64,000 nucleotides of DNA from an uncultured Fretibacterium sp. (GTDB lineage Bacteria; Synergistota; Synergistia; Synergistales; Aminobacteriaceae): NCBI GenBank assembly GCA_946183145.1, contig CAMGZM010000002.1, forward strand, positions 186,001 to 250,000, in the 5' to 3' direction. Of the stretch, positions 1 to 7,939 are shown piece by piece. A program made the translations under genes and the position numbers. The notes below the pieces were generated by a model. It ran no database searches. It was given only the letters and a program-made list of their open reading frames with translations, and had not been told where the DNA came from. The stretch's first letter is position 1, and every line of letters starts with the position of its first letter.

Positions 1-445
1 TGAGGATTCGTATTATCTCCGCGAAACCTAACGTAGCAATTCCGAGATAATCACCGCCGAGTCTCAATACAGGAAGCGCAACTAGAAGCCCGAAAAACGC
101 CGCGACGATTCCCGCAATGATTATTGACGCGATAAAAGGTGTGTTGACTTTCAGCAGCCAGGGATAAATGTCCTCAAGAATCCACATCGCATTTTTCTGC
201 GACGGAGTTAGAACGAGCAACGCAGAAACGTACGCGCCAATCGCCATAAATCCCGCATGGCCGAGCGAGAACATTCCCGTAATGCCGTATATCAGGTTGA
301 GACTTAATGCTAGTATTGCGTTGATTGCGATTAGGTTCAAGATTCTCTGCCAGTAACCGTTAAGGAGAAGGGGAGCTTTGTCGAGGAAGTATGCTAAAAG
401 TATTACAGCAATAACAGTGAGGATTAAATTTCTTGTGCGTCTCAT
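1..445 (-). CDS. livM: Branched-chain amino acid ABC transporter permease LivM (3' end outside window)
   Basis: Inner-membrane permease of the Liv (HAAT) uptake system, pairing with LivH to move branched-chain amino acids delivered by LivK. Only the N-terminal part, about 148 residues, is in the window; the frame runs off the left edge. Read on the minus strand it starts MRRTRNLILTVIAV and contains the family's early signature NLIYGITGMFSLGHAGFMAI, followed by hydrophobic segments. The ATG overlaps the livH stop codon (TAATG), which predicts translational coupling, and a GGAGG lies just upstream inside livH. The ATPase genes livG and livF would be expected further left, outside the window. 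Confidence 0.9.
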   Translation of the reverse strand, partial: MRRTRNLILTVIAVILLAYFLDKAPLLLNGYWQRILNLIAINAILALSLNLIYGITGMFSLGHAGFMAIGAYVSALLVLTPSQKNAMWILEDIYPWLLKVNTPFIASIIIAGIVAAFFGLLVALPVLRLGGDYLGIATLGFAEIIRIL

Positions 446-1341
446 TATATTTTGTCCTCCAGTTTCTCACCAAGAAGCCCCGTCGGCCTGAATAGCAGTA
501 TCATTATCAGAAGCAAAAACGCAAACGCATCTTTATACCCCGAAAGAGTCGGGAAAAACGCAACCGACATTATTTCAACGAAGCCGAGAATTAATCCTCC
601 TATCATCGCGCCCGGCACCGATCCGATTCCCCCGAACACCGCCGCAATGAACGCCTTTATTCCCGGAGTCATTCCCATGAACGGCTCAACACGAGGATAA
701 CGCAGTGCCCACATTATTCCCGCAACAGCAGCCAATGCAGAGCCGAGTCCGAACGCAAGCGCAATAATTTTGTTGACGGAGACTCCCATCATCCTCGTTG
801 CTTCAATGTCGAATGATATAGCACGCATAGCAAGTCCCGGTTTCGTGCAGTAGAGCAGCCACAAGAGTCCCCCGACTAGCACGAATGACACAACAGGAAC
901 GAGAATCCCAAGAGGAATCAATCTCACGCCGCCGGATAACTCAATGGGCTTCATGAGAATCGGAGGCTGTACGACAGGACGCGGCATTCCCGTAAAGACT
1001 ACGACCGCAAAATTCTCGATGAAGAATGAGACTCCTATCGCGCTGATCAGTGCAGAGATTCGCGGAGCTTCACGCAATGGCTTGTATGCGATTCGGTCAA
1101 CGAGTAGTCCGCAAATTGTCGTGAGGATTACAGCGATTATTACGCCAATTGCCCAAGGAAGATGATAGACGATTGTCGCAAAGTATACGAAATACGCGCC
1201 GAGCATGAATATATCACCGTGAGCAAAGTTTATGAGCCTCAATATTCCGTACACCATCGTATAGCCCACAGCAACAAGCCCGTAAAGTGAGCCGAGACTC
1301 AATGCGTTAATGAAATGCTGAATGAATATGTTAAAGTTCAA
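445..1341 (-). CDS. livH: Branched-chain amino acid ABC transporter permease LivH
   Basis: Inner-membrane permease of the Liv transporter, 298 residues, the usual family length. The LivH signature is present near the N-terminus (GSLYGLVAVGYTMVYGILR, then INFAHGDIFMLGAY) and the C-terminal half has the EAA-like FGGIGSVPGAMIGGLILG segment. About eight hydrophobic segments are visible. The start is TTG; an AGAAAGGG ribosome-binding site lies about 12 bases upstream, and no better in-frame ATG exists. It overlaps livM by one base (TAATG). In an intact operon livK would sit immediately upstream; here a TnpB element separates them, so livH may now depend on read-through or on a promoter supplied by the insertion. 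Confidence 0.93.
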   Translation of the reverse strand: MNFNIFIQHFINALSLGSLYGLVAVGYTMVYGILRLINFAHGDIFMLGAYFVYFATIVYHLPWAIGVIIAVILTTICGLLVDRIAYKPLREAPRISALISAIGVSFFIENFAVVVFTGMPRPVVQPPILMKPIELSGGVRLIPLGILVPVVSFVLVGGLLWLLYCTKPGLAMRAISFDIEATRMMGVSVNKIIALAFGLGSALAAVAGIMWALRYPRVEPFMGMTPGIKAFIAAVFGGIGSVPGAMIGGLILGFVEIMSVAFFPTLSGYKDAFAFLLLIMILLFRPTGLLGEKLEDKI

Positions 1342-1462
1342 ATATTTTCAGCCCTTTCTGAATTTAGGATTAAGAGATTGTATCATTGTCCATAAAAAAA
1401 CAGAGCCGGGAAATTTTTATTATTTTACGCAAGAAGCCGAAAAATAAATTGCGCTATTAAGA

Positions 1463-1468
1463 TATAAT
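1463..1468 (+). promoter_or_regulatory. -10 box of tnpB, likely leaderless start
   Basis: TATAAT ends six bases before the tnpB ATG at 1475, so transcription would start at or beside the start codon. No Shine-Dalgarno sequence is visible upstream of 1475. Together these suggest leaderless translation. No good -35 is seen. Confidence 0.5.
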
Positions 1469-1474
1469 ATTTGT

Positions 1475-2722
1475 ATGATCGAAGAAGAGAGAATAGCCAA
1501 GAACAACCGTATACGCGAACAATGCAGACTGACCAGAGAAAAACGCAAGCATCAAATCTGCCGAGTATACCGCGTGAAAATTGACTTCTCTCACCTTAAC
1601 GAAGCACAAAGAGTTCACCTCAAAATGCTTTTTGTCGAGGCTAAATGGCTCTATAATGACGCGCTGACCTTCTCACATGAACATGATATTAACGAATACG
1701 ATACAGCGACTCATACAGTACACGGACTTGACAAAGATAAATTGCCCGTAACACATGAGATTGAATATTTAGCCTCGCAGATGAAACAATCTGTCATTCA
1801 GGGCATAAAGCACAGTCTGAAAGGATTAGCCGTTCTCAAGAAACATAATCATACAGTCGGCAATTTGCGCTATAAGTCAGATTATGTATCAATCAACCTT
1901 CAGCAACATTATGTAACATACAGGTTCTATGATATGAATCACATAGGGCTTCAAGGCTTCAGGGAACGTATACGGATAAAAGGCGCAAACCAGTTCTGGA
2001 ATATACCTGGGATAGAATTAGCAAATGCCAAGCTGTTAAATCTTCCTGACGGCTATTATCTTGCAGTAACGACATATCAGAATAAGGGAGGTGAGACGAG
2101 GAAATACAAACCCGAAATCGGTATAGATATGGGAATTAAGACGACAATAACAACATCTGAGGGTAAAAAATACAAAGTGCTGATTGAAGAAAGTGAACGT
2201 ATAAAGAAGTGCCAGCGTTTAATCGCCCGGCGTCAAAAATGTTCAAGCAATCGATACAAAGCCCGAAAGTTGTTACAGAAAGCATATCAAAAATTAAGCA
2301 GCCGTAAAAGAGACATAGCCAATAAAATCGTGCATGAGTTATTAGAGCATGAGCATGTATATATGCAGGATGAAAATATTTCCGGGTGGCATAAAGGCTT
2401 GTTCGGCAGGACAGTACAGCATTCAGTGTTAGGATTAGTGAAATCCAAGCTGATGAAACATGAACGAGTAACAGTCTTGTCATCGAAAGAGCCAACGACA
2501 AAATATTGCCCATGCTGCGGAAAATTGAAGAAAGACATAACGTTAGAAGACAGAGTATATGAATGCACATGCGGATATAAGGAAGACAGGGATATACATG
2601 CGGCGCGAAACATGATATTGCTTGCAAAAAAACATACCTGTGGGACGCAGGGAATTAACGCCTTTGGAGAGAAAATAAGACGACCCAAGCCCAAAGACTT
2701 GAGTCGCAATCTCGTTGAATGA
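1475..2722 (+). CDS. tnpB: RNA-guided endonuclease TnpB family protein
   Basis: Transposon-encoded, RNA-guided RuvC-type nuclease of the family ancestral to Cas12, 415 residues. The RuvC triad is visible: D218 in IGIDMGI, E300 in MQDENI, and D373 in EDRDIHAARN, where the usual Asn of the DxN motif is His. A zinc finger lies between the second and third motif (CPCCG and CTCG). The N-terminal region carries the helix-turn-helix-like YRVKIDFSHLNEAQR segment. No frameshift is seen, so the protein is probably intact. Its omegaRNA is expected to overlap the 3' end of the gene and extend to the right end of the element. The absence of tnpA nearby suggests a domesticated or trans-mobilised element. 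Confidence 0.92.
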   Translation: MIEEERIAKNNRIREQCRLTREKRKHQICRVYRVKIDFSHLNEAQRVHLKMLFVEAKWLYNDALTFSHEHDINEYDTATHTVHGLDKDKLPVTHEIEYLASQMKQSVIQGIKHSLKGLAVLKKHNHTVGNLRYKSDYVSINLQQHYVTYRFYDMNHIGLQGFRERIRIKGANQFWNIPGIELANAKLLNLPDGYYLAVTTYQNKGGETRKYKPEIGIDMGIKTTITTSEGKKYKVLIEESERIKKCQRLIARRQKCSSNRYKARKLLQKAYQKLSSRKRDIANKIVHELLEHEHVYMQDENISGWHKGLFGRTVQHSVLGLVKSKLMKHERVTVLSSKEPTTKYCPCCGKLKKDITLEDRVYECTCGYKEDRDIHAARNMILLAKKHTCGTQGINAFGEKIRRPKPKDLSRNLVE

Positions 2723-2758
2723 GGAAGCTCCCGCTAAAAACGGGCGGGGGTAGTTCAC
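2640..2758 (+). ncRNA. Predicted TnpB omegaRNA (3' end at element right end)
   Basis: By analogy with ISDra2-type TnpB, the guide scaffold is the 3' part of the tnpB transcript ending at the element's right end. Here the terminal hairpin CCCGC/GCGGG and the GGTAGTTCAC end are present. The guide would then be read from flanking DNA immediately right of 2758, that is antisense to the last codons of livK. The 5' limit given is arbitrary. This is inference from family knowledge; only the hairpin and end motif are seen. Confidence 0.4.
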
Positions 2759-3885
2759 ACTTCAGGTTTCACGATTCCGATAAAGGTCTTTTTTCCGTCT
2801 TTGATCTCAACGATTCCCATGTCTTTCTCTGCGTCATGAGTCGCGTTGATTGTCGTCATTCCCGTAACTGTCGGAAGGTCTTTCACGGTTTCGAGAGCGT
2901 CGCGGATTTTTGCGGGTTCTGCGCTTCCGGCTCTCTCTATTGCGTCCTTCAGCATTATGTAGCAGTCGTAACCCAAAGCGCAATTAACGTTCGGTGCTTT
3001 GTCGGGGTGTACTTTGTTCCACGCTTCTGTGAATGCCTTTGCGGTGTCGTTCATTTCGGGCATTGAGGGATCATACGCAAATGTTGTATGCATGAATCCT
3101 TCTACAGCATCGCCGCCGAGCGTAACAATTTCGGGGTTGTCCATAGCGTCAGCTCCGATGAATTTGAACGTTGCGCCGAGTTCTTTGGCCTGCTTGAGGA
3201 CTATTGCGCCCTCTGCAAAATACGCGGGGAGGAAAACTATATCCGGCTTTGCGTCAATTAGTGCTGTCAACTGCGCCGTAAAATCTGTGTCGCCTGACTG
3301 GTAGAACAGACTCGCTGCGATTTCTCCGCCCATCTTCTTGAAGGAGTCGCGGAAGAATTTTCCGAGTCCTACGCTGTAATCATTCGACATGTCTACGAGA
3401 GTCGCGGCCTTCTTGAGTCCCAAGTGCCTGAATGCGTATGTCGCTGCCCCTGCGCCCTGGAACGGGTCAATGAAGCAGACGCGGAAGTAAAACTTTTTGC
3501 CGTCAGTAACAAGAGGATTCGTGCATGAAGTTCCGATTACGGGGACTCCGGCTTTCTCTGCTACTTCTCCCCCGGCCATTGCGAGCGATGAACCGTATGT
3601 GCCTATTATCGCGTTCACTTTGTCGTTCTCAATGAGACGTGTTACGGCATTGGCGGCCTCTACTTTGTCGGATTTGTTGTCGACGATCACAAGCTCGACT
3701 TTGCGCCCGGCGATTTCGGGGAAAAGTGAGTGTGCTAACTGTGTGCCTTCAAGCTCAAGCTGTCCGCCGAAAGCATTTTGTCCCGTCAAGCAGTTGAAGA
3801 CTCCGACCTTGATTGTTCCGTCGTCAGCAAACGCGCAAACACTGAGCATTAACACGAGCATTAACGCCGCTAAAATTTTACGCAT
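2755..3885 (-). CDS. livK: Branched-chain amino acid ABC transporter substrate-binding protein
   Basis: Periplasmic binding protein (Peripla_BP_6 / LivK type), 376 residues, that captures branched-chain or related amino acids for LivH-LivM. A Sec signal peptide is clear (MRKILAALMLVLMLSVCAFA, cleavage before DDG). The mature part opens IKVGVFNCLTGQNAFGG and keeps the family pattern of the first lobe, including VIDNKSDKVEAANAVTRLI and AIIGTYGSSLAMA. An AAGGAG site precedes the ATG. The final codons and the TGA stop (2755-2757) coincide with the right end of the adjacent TnpB element, so the extreme C-terminus may have been reset by that insertion. Confidence 0.93.
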   Translation of the reverse strand: MRKILAALMLVLMLSVCAFADDGTIKVGVFNCLTGQNAFGGQLELEGTQLAHSLFPEIAGRKVELVIVDNKSDKVEAANAVTRLIENDKVNAIIGTYGSSLAMAGGEVAEKAGVPVIGTSCTNPLVTDGKKFYFRVCFIDPFQGAGAATYAFRHLGLKKAATLVDMSNDYSVGLGKFFRDSFKKMGGEIAASLFYQSGDTDFTAQLTALIDAKPDIVFLPAYFAEGAIVLKQAKELGATFKFIGADAMDNPEIVTLGGDAVEGFMHTTFAYDPSMPEMNDTAKAFTEAWNKVHPDKAPNVNCALGYDCYIMLKDAIERAGSAEPAKIRDALETVKDLPTVTGMTTINATHDAEKDMGIVEIKDGKKTFIGIVKPEV

Positions 3886-3926
3886 GATGAGAATACATCT
3901 CCTTTGTGTTATGGAAAGTTGCGGAA

Positions 3927-3935
3927 ATTATATCA
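3927..3935 (-). promoter_or_regulatory. Extended -10 promoter of livK
   Basis: On the minus strand TGATATAAT, an extended -10 (TGnTATAAT), lies about 45 bases upstream of the livK ATG. No clear -35 is present, as is tolerated by extended -10 promoters. Confidence 0.55.
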
Positions 3936-3963
3936 TGCGCGGAATTTTTATCTTCACGGCGCG

Positions 3964-4435
3964 TTATTGGGCTTCTGATTCTGATGGCTGTGATTTCTTT
4001 GTGCTTTTTTCGGATTCAGATGAGAGATATACATTCAGAATGACATATAACTTGTCCGCATGAAGATATATATCGTCAATCGTTTCAATTGGGATTCGCG
4101 TTTCTTTCCTGTCCTCGCCGAAAAAGCCTATATATTTGCTGTTTGTGTTGTTAAAGTAGAATCTGCAGAGGGGTTTTCTCTGGTTTCCGTCAAGAAGAAC
4201 ATTGCAGTAATTCACAGTGTCTTTTATGGTTATGCGCTTAACGTCTGCTTTGTTCCTGAGTATTGCTTTCACAGCGTTGTAGCCGTCAATTTCTTCCTGT
4301 GTCGTAACGATTCTGCTTTTTGGTTCTGAAGGTGTTTCGGGTGAAGAGTCTTCTTGCTGCTCTGAAGGTGTATTAGCTGCTTTTTCCTCTGACAGTGCGG
4401 AGGCTAATCGGTCGCTTCCTCTGTCGCTTATCGAA
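3964..4435 (-). pseudogene. C-terminal remnant of a type I restriction endonuclease-like protein
   Basis: An open frame without a plausible start except GTG at 4272 runs from about 4460 down to 3964. Its translation has an acidic Ser/Pro/Gln linker, then IVTTQEEIDGYNAVKAILRN, RDT-like KDTVNYCNVLLDGNQRKPLCR, FYFNNTNSKYIGFF and IPIETIDDIYLHADKL. This order (VTT-EEI-GY, LLD-N-RKP-CR-FN, DDIY) is the C-terminal module I associate with type I restriction endonuclease-like proteins of anaerobes. The upstream catalytic part is absent; the frame ends at the boundary of the repeat element that follows. A short intact protein starting at 4272 cannot be excluded. Confidence 0.45.
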
Positions 4436-4502
4436 ACCCGCCGTAAAACCCCTTGCTTTAGCTATGTGGATATAAGGCGCAATATAGTATAATAATTTTA
4501 CA

Positions 4503-4787
4503 GTTAGTCGTTCCGCGTTACCAAAAATGTAGCAACACCAACAAATTGAAGTACGGGGAAACACTTTCCTCTTGCCGCAGCGTAGCACTTAGAGATTTTT
4601 ATCTCCGGACTGGGTGAACTATGACGGGTTCTATGAGAAAAGGTGTAAGAAGTAAAGCAAAGTAATGTTGTGTCCTATTTAGGGCTATACAGTCCCTTAC
4701 GGGGCTACGCTAGAGGCGGACTGGCCACGCCTTTGAGAATAAGGATGCCTGCTATTGTAGGTGGAAACTTAAAATCAAACTTCTCAA
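4503..4787 (+). ncRNA. Dispersed structured RNA element, copy A (omegaRNA/HEARO-like candidate)
   Basis: A non-coding element whose core (4503-4689) is roughly 90% identical by eye to copy B at 34437-34691, in opposite orientation. The 5' boundary at GTTAGTCGTTCCGC is abrupt; bases to its left are unrelated in the two copies. Stems seen: GGGGAAA/TTTCCTC around 4555-4571; CAGTCC/GGACTG (4690-4722); TTGAGAA 4733-4739 with TTCTCAA 4781-4787, which covaries with copy B; and a perfect 8-bp long-range pairing AGCGTAGC 4579-4586 with GCTACGCT 4704-4711. Copy A has an extra hairpin (GAGAT/ATCTC) absent from B. Further hairpins lie to about 4845. TATAAT at 4488-4493 could drive it. No nuclease gene is attached. 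The family assignment is a hypothesis; the structure is supported directly. Confidence 0.6.
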
Positions 4788-4857
4788 GAACCCCCTACCG
4801 AAAGGCTTGGGGAGGCTCAGAGCAGAAATATATTGCCTCCCGTCATCCCTTGAGCTT

Positions 4858-6501
4858 TTACGCTTTTCGCCTGAGAATGAATCCTCCCGCAAGAATCGCA
4901 ATCACCGCACTGACTCCAACGCTGCAACCTGAAGATGACCCGCCGCCAACCGTAACCATAACGTTTTTGCCGAGAAGCTCATACGACGCTTTTACGTCAA
5001 GGAGTCCCATACGGCTGACTCTCCCTGTTCCGTCAAGCTGTTTGTATGGGGCGTAAAGTTCTTCAGCATTGCGCGTAATCTGTGCAATTTCTGCATCACG
5101 CGATTCGGGCGCAATAATTCCCGTCTCTATTCCGTTATCTAAATATTGTGTCCATTTCGCTACAAAATCTTTCACAAATCCTGCAAAAGGATAAACAAGC
5201 GGATTCTTGTTCTTATTCGCTCCCTCAAGTAAGGCTGCCTTTATCTGTGAGGGCGTTGCGTTCGGATATGCTGACATGAGGAGAGCCGCCGCTCCCGTAA
5301 CATGAGGTGCTGACATTGATGTTCCTGATGAGTATCTGTACATGGCCGGGCTTCTGCCTCCTATTGCAATCGGTGAGTACGTGCTGAGAATATCGACTCC
5401 CGGCGCGGCAATGTCTACTTTTTCGCCCCAGTTCGTGAATGACGGTGCAGTGTCATCCGAATCTATAGCACCAACAACAATAAGATTATTCAGCCCTGTG
5501 AATGACGCGGGATAAAAATAATCTCCCTTCTTGAACTGAGGATTGCTGCCGGGTTCGTCAAAAAGCGCGGCTGCTCCTGTCTCAACCCCGGAATTTCCAG
5601 CAGCAACTACAATTAACGTCCTGTTCAGCGAGTCGAGTGCCTGATATGCCATGTAGTAGACATCATTCTGCATTTCTTGAGGCGTTACAGGAAGAGCAGC
5701 ACCGAGTGAGAAATTCAGCGCGGCAAGTTTCAAGTCAGGATTTTTACGCAGAAGATTCGCAATGTAATTCAGTGCGCGAATCTCAAAATTGATCGTCTCA
5801 TAAGCATTCTTGTTGTCAAAAATTCTCACAGGAATAATTCTCACATTCCAGTTTACCCCGGCGACTCCGATATTGTTGTTTCCGACCGCGCCGACTGTAC
5901 CCGCTACATGAGTCCCATGACCGATAAAATCAGAGTCCCAGCTTACGTTACGCAGGTCATAATCTCCGCTCACTGTCTGAGTGTTGAATCCGTATTCTGC
6001 TGCTATATTGCCCGTCAAATCGGGGTGCTTGTAGACTCCTGTATCAACAACACACACGTAAATATTTTCGCTTCCCGTCGTAACTTCCCAAACGTCAGGG
6101 GCGTTAATGGCCTTCAGTCCCCAGCATAAATCCGCGCTTGGGTCATTCGGAATTTCTGACGCGCTGAATGACTGCCTCTTTGCGTAATAGTTCGGTGATG
6201 CTGTGATTACGTCAGGGCGTTTCTTGAGGTCGGAAATCAATTGCTCCGTTGATTTTGTTGACGAACGTACGAGAACGAAAATTTTTCCCTCAATCTCTGA
6301 TAACGTCTCGTAAGTCTCTGCTACTGACGCGCCAATTTTCCCGGCAGACTCCGCGACATTAACACACGCCGCTGAAACGCTGACTCCTTCCGGGACTCTG
6401 AAAACCGCAAGTGCTTCACCCTCTGCGTAAGTCTCAGAAAACGCCGGGCAGCAAAGAATCATCACCGCAAAAACTGACAGCGCAAAAATTTTTCTCTTCA
6501 T
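4858..6501 (-). CDS. Secreted subtilisin-like (S8) serine protease with Synerg-CTERM-type tail
   Basis: Exported protease, 547 residues. A signal peptide of about 22 residues is followed by an inhibitor-I9-like propeptide to about residue 110 and then the S8 catalytic domain. The triad is clear: D153 in CVVDTGVYKHP, H195 in GHGTHVAGTVG, and S395 in SGTSMSAPHVTGAAAL. Between H and S the oxyanion Asn region (VVAAGNSG) is also present. The C-terminus reads VTVGGGSSSGCSVGVSAV, then a hydrophobic stretch and FILRRKA, matching the Cys-containing, membrane-spanning, basic tail of the Synerg-CTERM sorting signal. It is therefore probably anchored or processed at the outer surface. An AAGGAGG site precedes the ATG. 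Confidence 0.93.
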   Translation of the reverse strand: MKRKIFALSVFAVMILCCPAFSETYAEGEALAVFRVPEGVSVSAACVNVAESAGKIGASVAETYETLSEIEGKIFVLVRSSTKSTEQLISDLKKRPDVITASPNYYAKRQSFSASEIPNDPSADLCWGLKAINAPDVWEVTTGSENIYVCVVDTGVYKHPDLTGNIAAEYGFNTQTVSGDYDLRNVSWDSDFIGHGTHVAGTVGAVGNNNIGVAGVNWNVRIIPVRIFDNKNAYETINFEIRALNYIANLLRKNPDLKLAALNFSLGAALPVTPQEMQNDVYYMAYQALDSLNRTLIVVAAGNSGVETGAAALFDEPGSNPQFKKGDYFYPASFTGLNNLIVVGAIDSDDTAPSFTNWGEKVDIAAPGVDILSTYSPIAIGGRSPAMYRYSSGTSMSAPHVTGAAALLMSAYPNATPSQIKAALLEGANKNKNPLVYPFAGFVKDFVAKWTQYLDNGIETGIIAPESRDAEIAQITRNAEELYAPYKQLDGTGRVSRMGLLDVKASYELLGKNVMVTVGGGSSSGCSVGVSAVIAILAGGFILRRKA

Positions 6502-6522
6502 GAAAATCTACCTCCTTATGAA

Positions 6523-7878
6523 TTATCGTAAAGCTGCTATCTTTTTGTCCCAGCCTGCCCGCTTAATGTGAAGAGTCATTAAGGCCGTGCAGACCATCCA
6601 GCCGAGAGGATAGCCGATTGCAATAAAATACACTGATTCCGTTAAACGCGAAATGATGAACAGATATATCTGCCTGAAGACTACGAACGACATCAACATA
6701 ATGAACATTGGACTCTTAGAGTCGCCGACACCGCGCAAAGCTCCGGCCTCAATCTGATTCGTTGCGTTCATCGGGTCAAAAAGACAATTGAGTCTCAGGA
6801 ACAAAACCGCGAAACCTATAACCGCTGTATCCTGGTTGAAAAGCCCGGCGATATACGGCGCGAAAATGTAAATGCTTGTGATGATACATGCTGATATGCC
6901 CCATGATATAAATAACCCCTGAAGGAGTCCTTTGTGGATTCTTTCGGGCTTCCTTGCTCCTGCGTTTTGTCCCACGAAAGTTGTTACTGCCATCGCCATG
7001 CTTTGAGTCGGAAGAATGACAAACGCATCAACACGCGCATAGATTCCCCATCCTGCTGTTGAGGCCGCTCCGTATGCGTTGATATATGCCTGAACAAAAA
7101 CGTTTGAGAATGATGTTACGGCCATCTGAAAGCCCGCCGGGAATCCTACAGCAATAATCCTCCGCAAAATTTTCGTGTCGATTCTCATCTCGCGCCATGT
7201 GAGGCTATGCACTTCATGACTGCGGAACAAAATCCAGAAGATAATCAACCCTGAAACGAGCTGAGATATTATTGTCGCATAAGCAACACCCGCAACGCCC
7301 GACTCGTATCTTATGACGAAAAGAAGATCAAGAAATATATTGAGGATTGACGCGAGTATCAAGAAATACAGAGGACGTTTTGAGTCACCGACTGCACGGA
7401 GAATCGCGCTTCCCATGTTGTAGAGCATAGTGCCTCCGAGTCCAAGCGAGAAAATTTGCAGGTAAACGACAGCTTCACGGAATACTGACTCGGGAGTGTT
7501 CATCATTCGCAGAAGATAAGGTGTCGAGAAGTAACCGATTGCAGAGATTACGAGAGCCATAATTATTGTAGAGACTACAGCGGTGTGAGTCGCTTTTCGG
7601 AGATTGGGAATGTCTTTCGCGCCGAAATACTGAGAGATTACTACGCTTGCGCCCATTGCGAGTCCGATGAAGAGTCCGATGAGAGTAATTACGATTGGGA
7701 TTGTCGATGTTACCGCGCCGAGAGCGTCAGAGCCTACGAAATTCCCGACTACTATGCTGTCTACGGTGTTGTACAGCTGCTGAAAGATATTGCCTATAAA
7801 CAGAGGGAACGCGAAACTGATTAGGTGCTTCCAGATTGTTCCCTCCGTCATGTCTTTAACGTGTGAGATTTTTGGCAA
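6523..7878 (-). CDS. MATE family multidrug/cation efflux transporter
   Basis: Inner-membrane Na+ or H+ antiporter of the MATE family, about 451 residues and about 12 membrane segments. It opens with the family pattern TEGTIWKHLISFAFPLFIGNIFQQLYN-DSIVVG, and the second half repeats the fold (PAGFQMAVTSFSNVFVQAYIN; TFVGQNAGARKP). I place the start at TTG 7878 because AAAGGGGG lies seven bases upstream; a longer reading would start at 7932 without a ribosome-binding site and include that site within the coding region. Closest functional subgroup is the DinF/NorM-like MATE set; substrate unknown. It lies 21 bases upstream of the protease on the same strand. Confidence 0.9.
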   Translation of the reverse strand: MPKISHVKDMTEGTIWKHLISFAFPLFIGNIFQQLYNTVDSIVVGNFVGSDALGAVTSTIPIVITLIGLFIGLAMGASVVISQYFGAKDIPNLRKATHTAVVSTIIMALVISAIGYFSTPYLLRMMNTPESVFREAVVYLQIFSLGLGGTMLYNMGSAILRAVGDSKRPLYFLILASILNIFLDLLFVIRYESGVAGVAYATIISQLVSGLIIFWILFRSHEVHSLTWREMRIDTKILRRIIAVGFPAGFQMAVTSFSNVFVQAYINAYGAASTAGWGIYARVDAFVILPTQSMAMAVTTFVGQNAGARKPERIHKGLLQGLFISWGISACIITSIYIFAPYIAGLFNQDTAVIGFAVLFLRLNCLFDPMNATNQIEAGALRGVGDSKSPMFIMLMSFVVFRQIYLFIISRLTESVYFIAIGYPLGWMVCTALMTLHIKRAGWDKKIAALR

Positions 7879-7939
7879 GATATTACCCCCTTTATCGTAA
7901 AAAATTTTAGGCCATGTGATAAAGAGGGTCAAACGTTTA

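Larger units (their letters stand above)
1370..2758 (+). mobile_element. Solo TnpB (IS1341/IS200-IS605-type) element inserted in the liv operon
   Basis: The element carries tnpB but no tnpA transposase, so it would be non-autonomous. The right end is recognisable: a hairpin (CCCGC 2730-2734 with GCGGG 2744-2748) followed by GGGTAGTTCAC, the typical end of IS605-group elements. The left end is not resolved; it must lie to the right of the livH ribosome-binding site (about 1356) and to the left of the tnpB -10 box (1463). The element is oriented against the liv operon. Its right end overlaps the livK stop codon at 2755-2757. Confidence 0.7.

Noticed and set aside
2136-2709. Minus-strand frames within tnpB
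   Set aside because: They are shadows of an intact tnpB frame with a complete RuvC triad.
4621-4665. A 14-codon ORF (MTGSMRKGVRSKAK) conserved in both copies of the structured element
   Set aside because: No Shine-Dalgarno precedes it, and the only two codon differences between copies are both amino-acid-changing, so conservation is better explained by the RNA.
4670-5056. A 128-codon plus-strand ORF running through copy A into the protease
   Set aside because: It is antisense to the end of the S8 protease and has no ribosome-binding site or family pattern.
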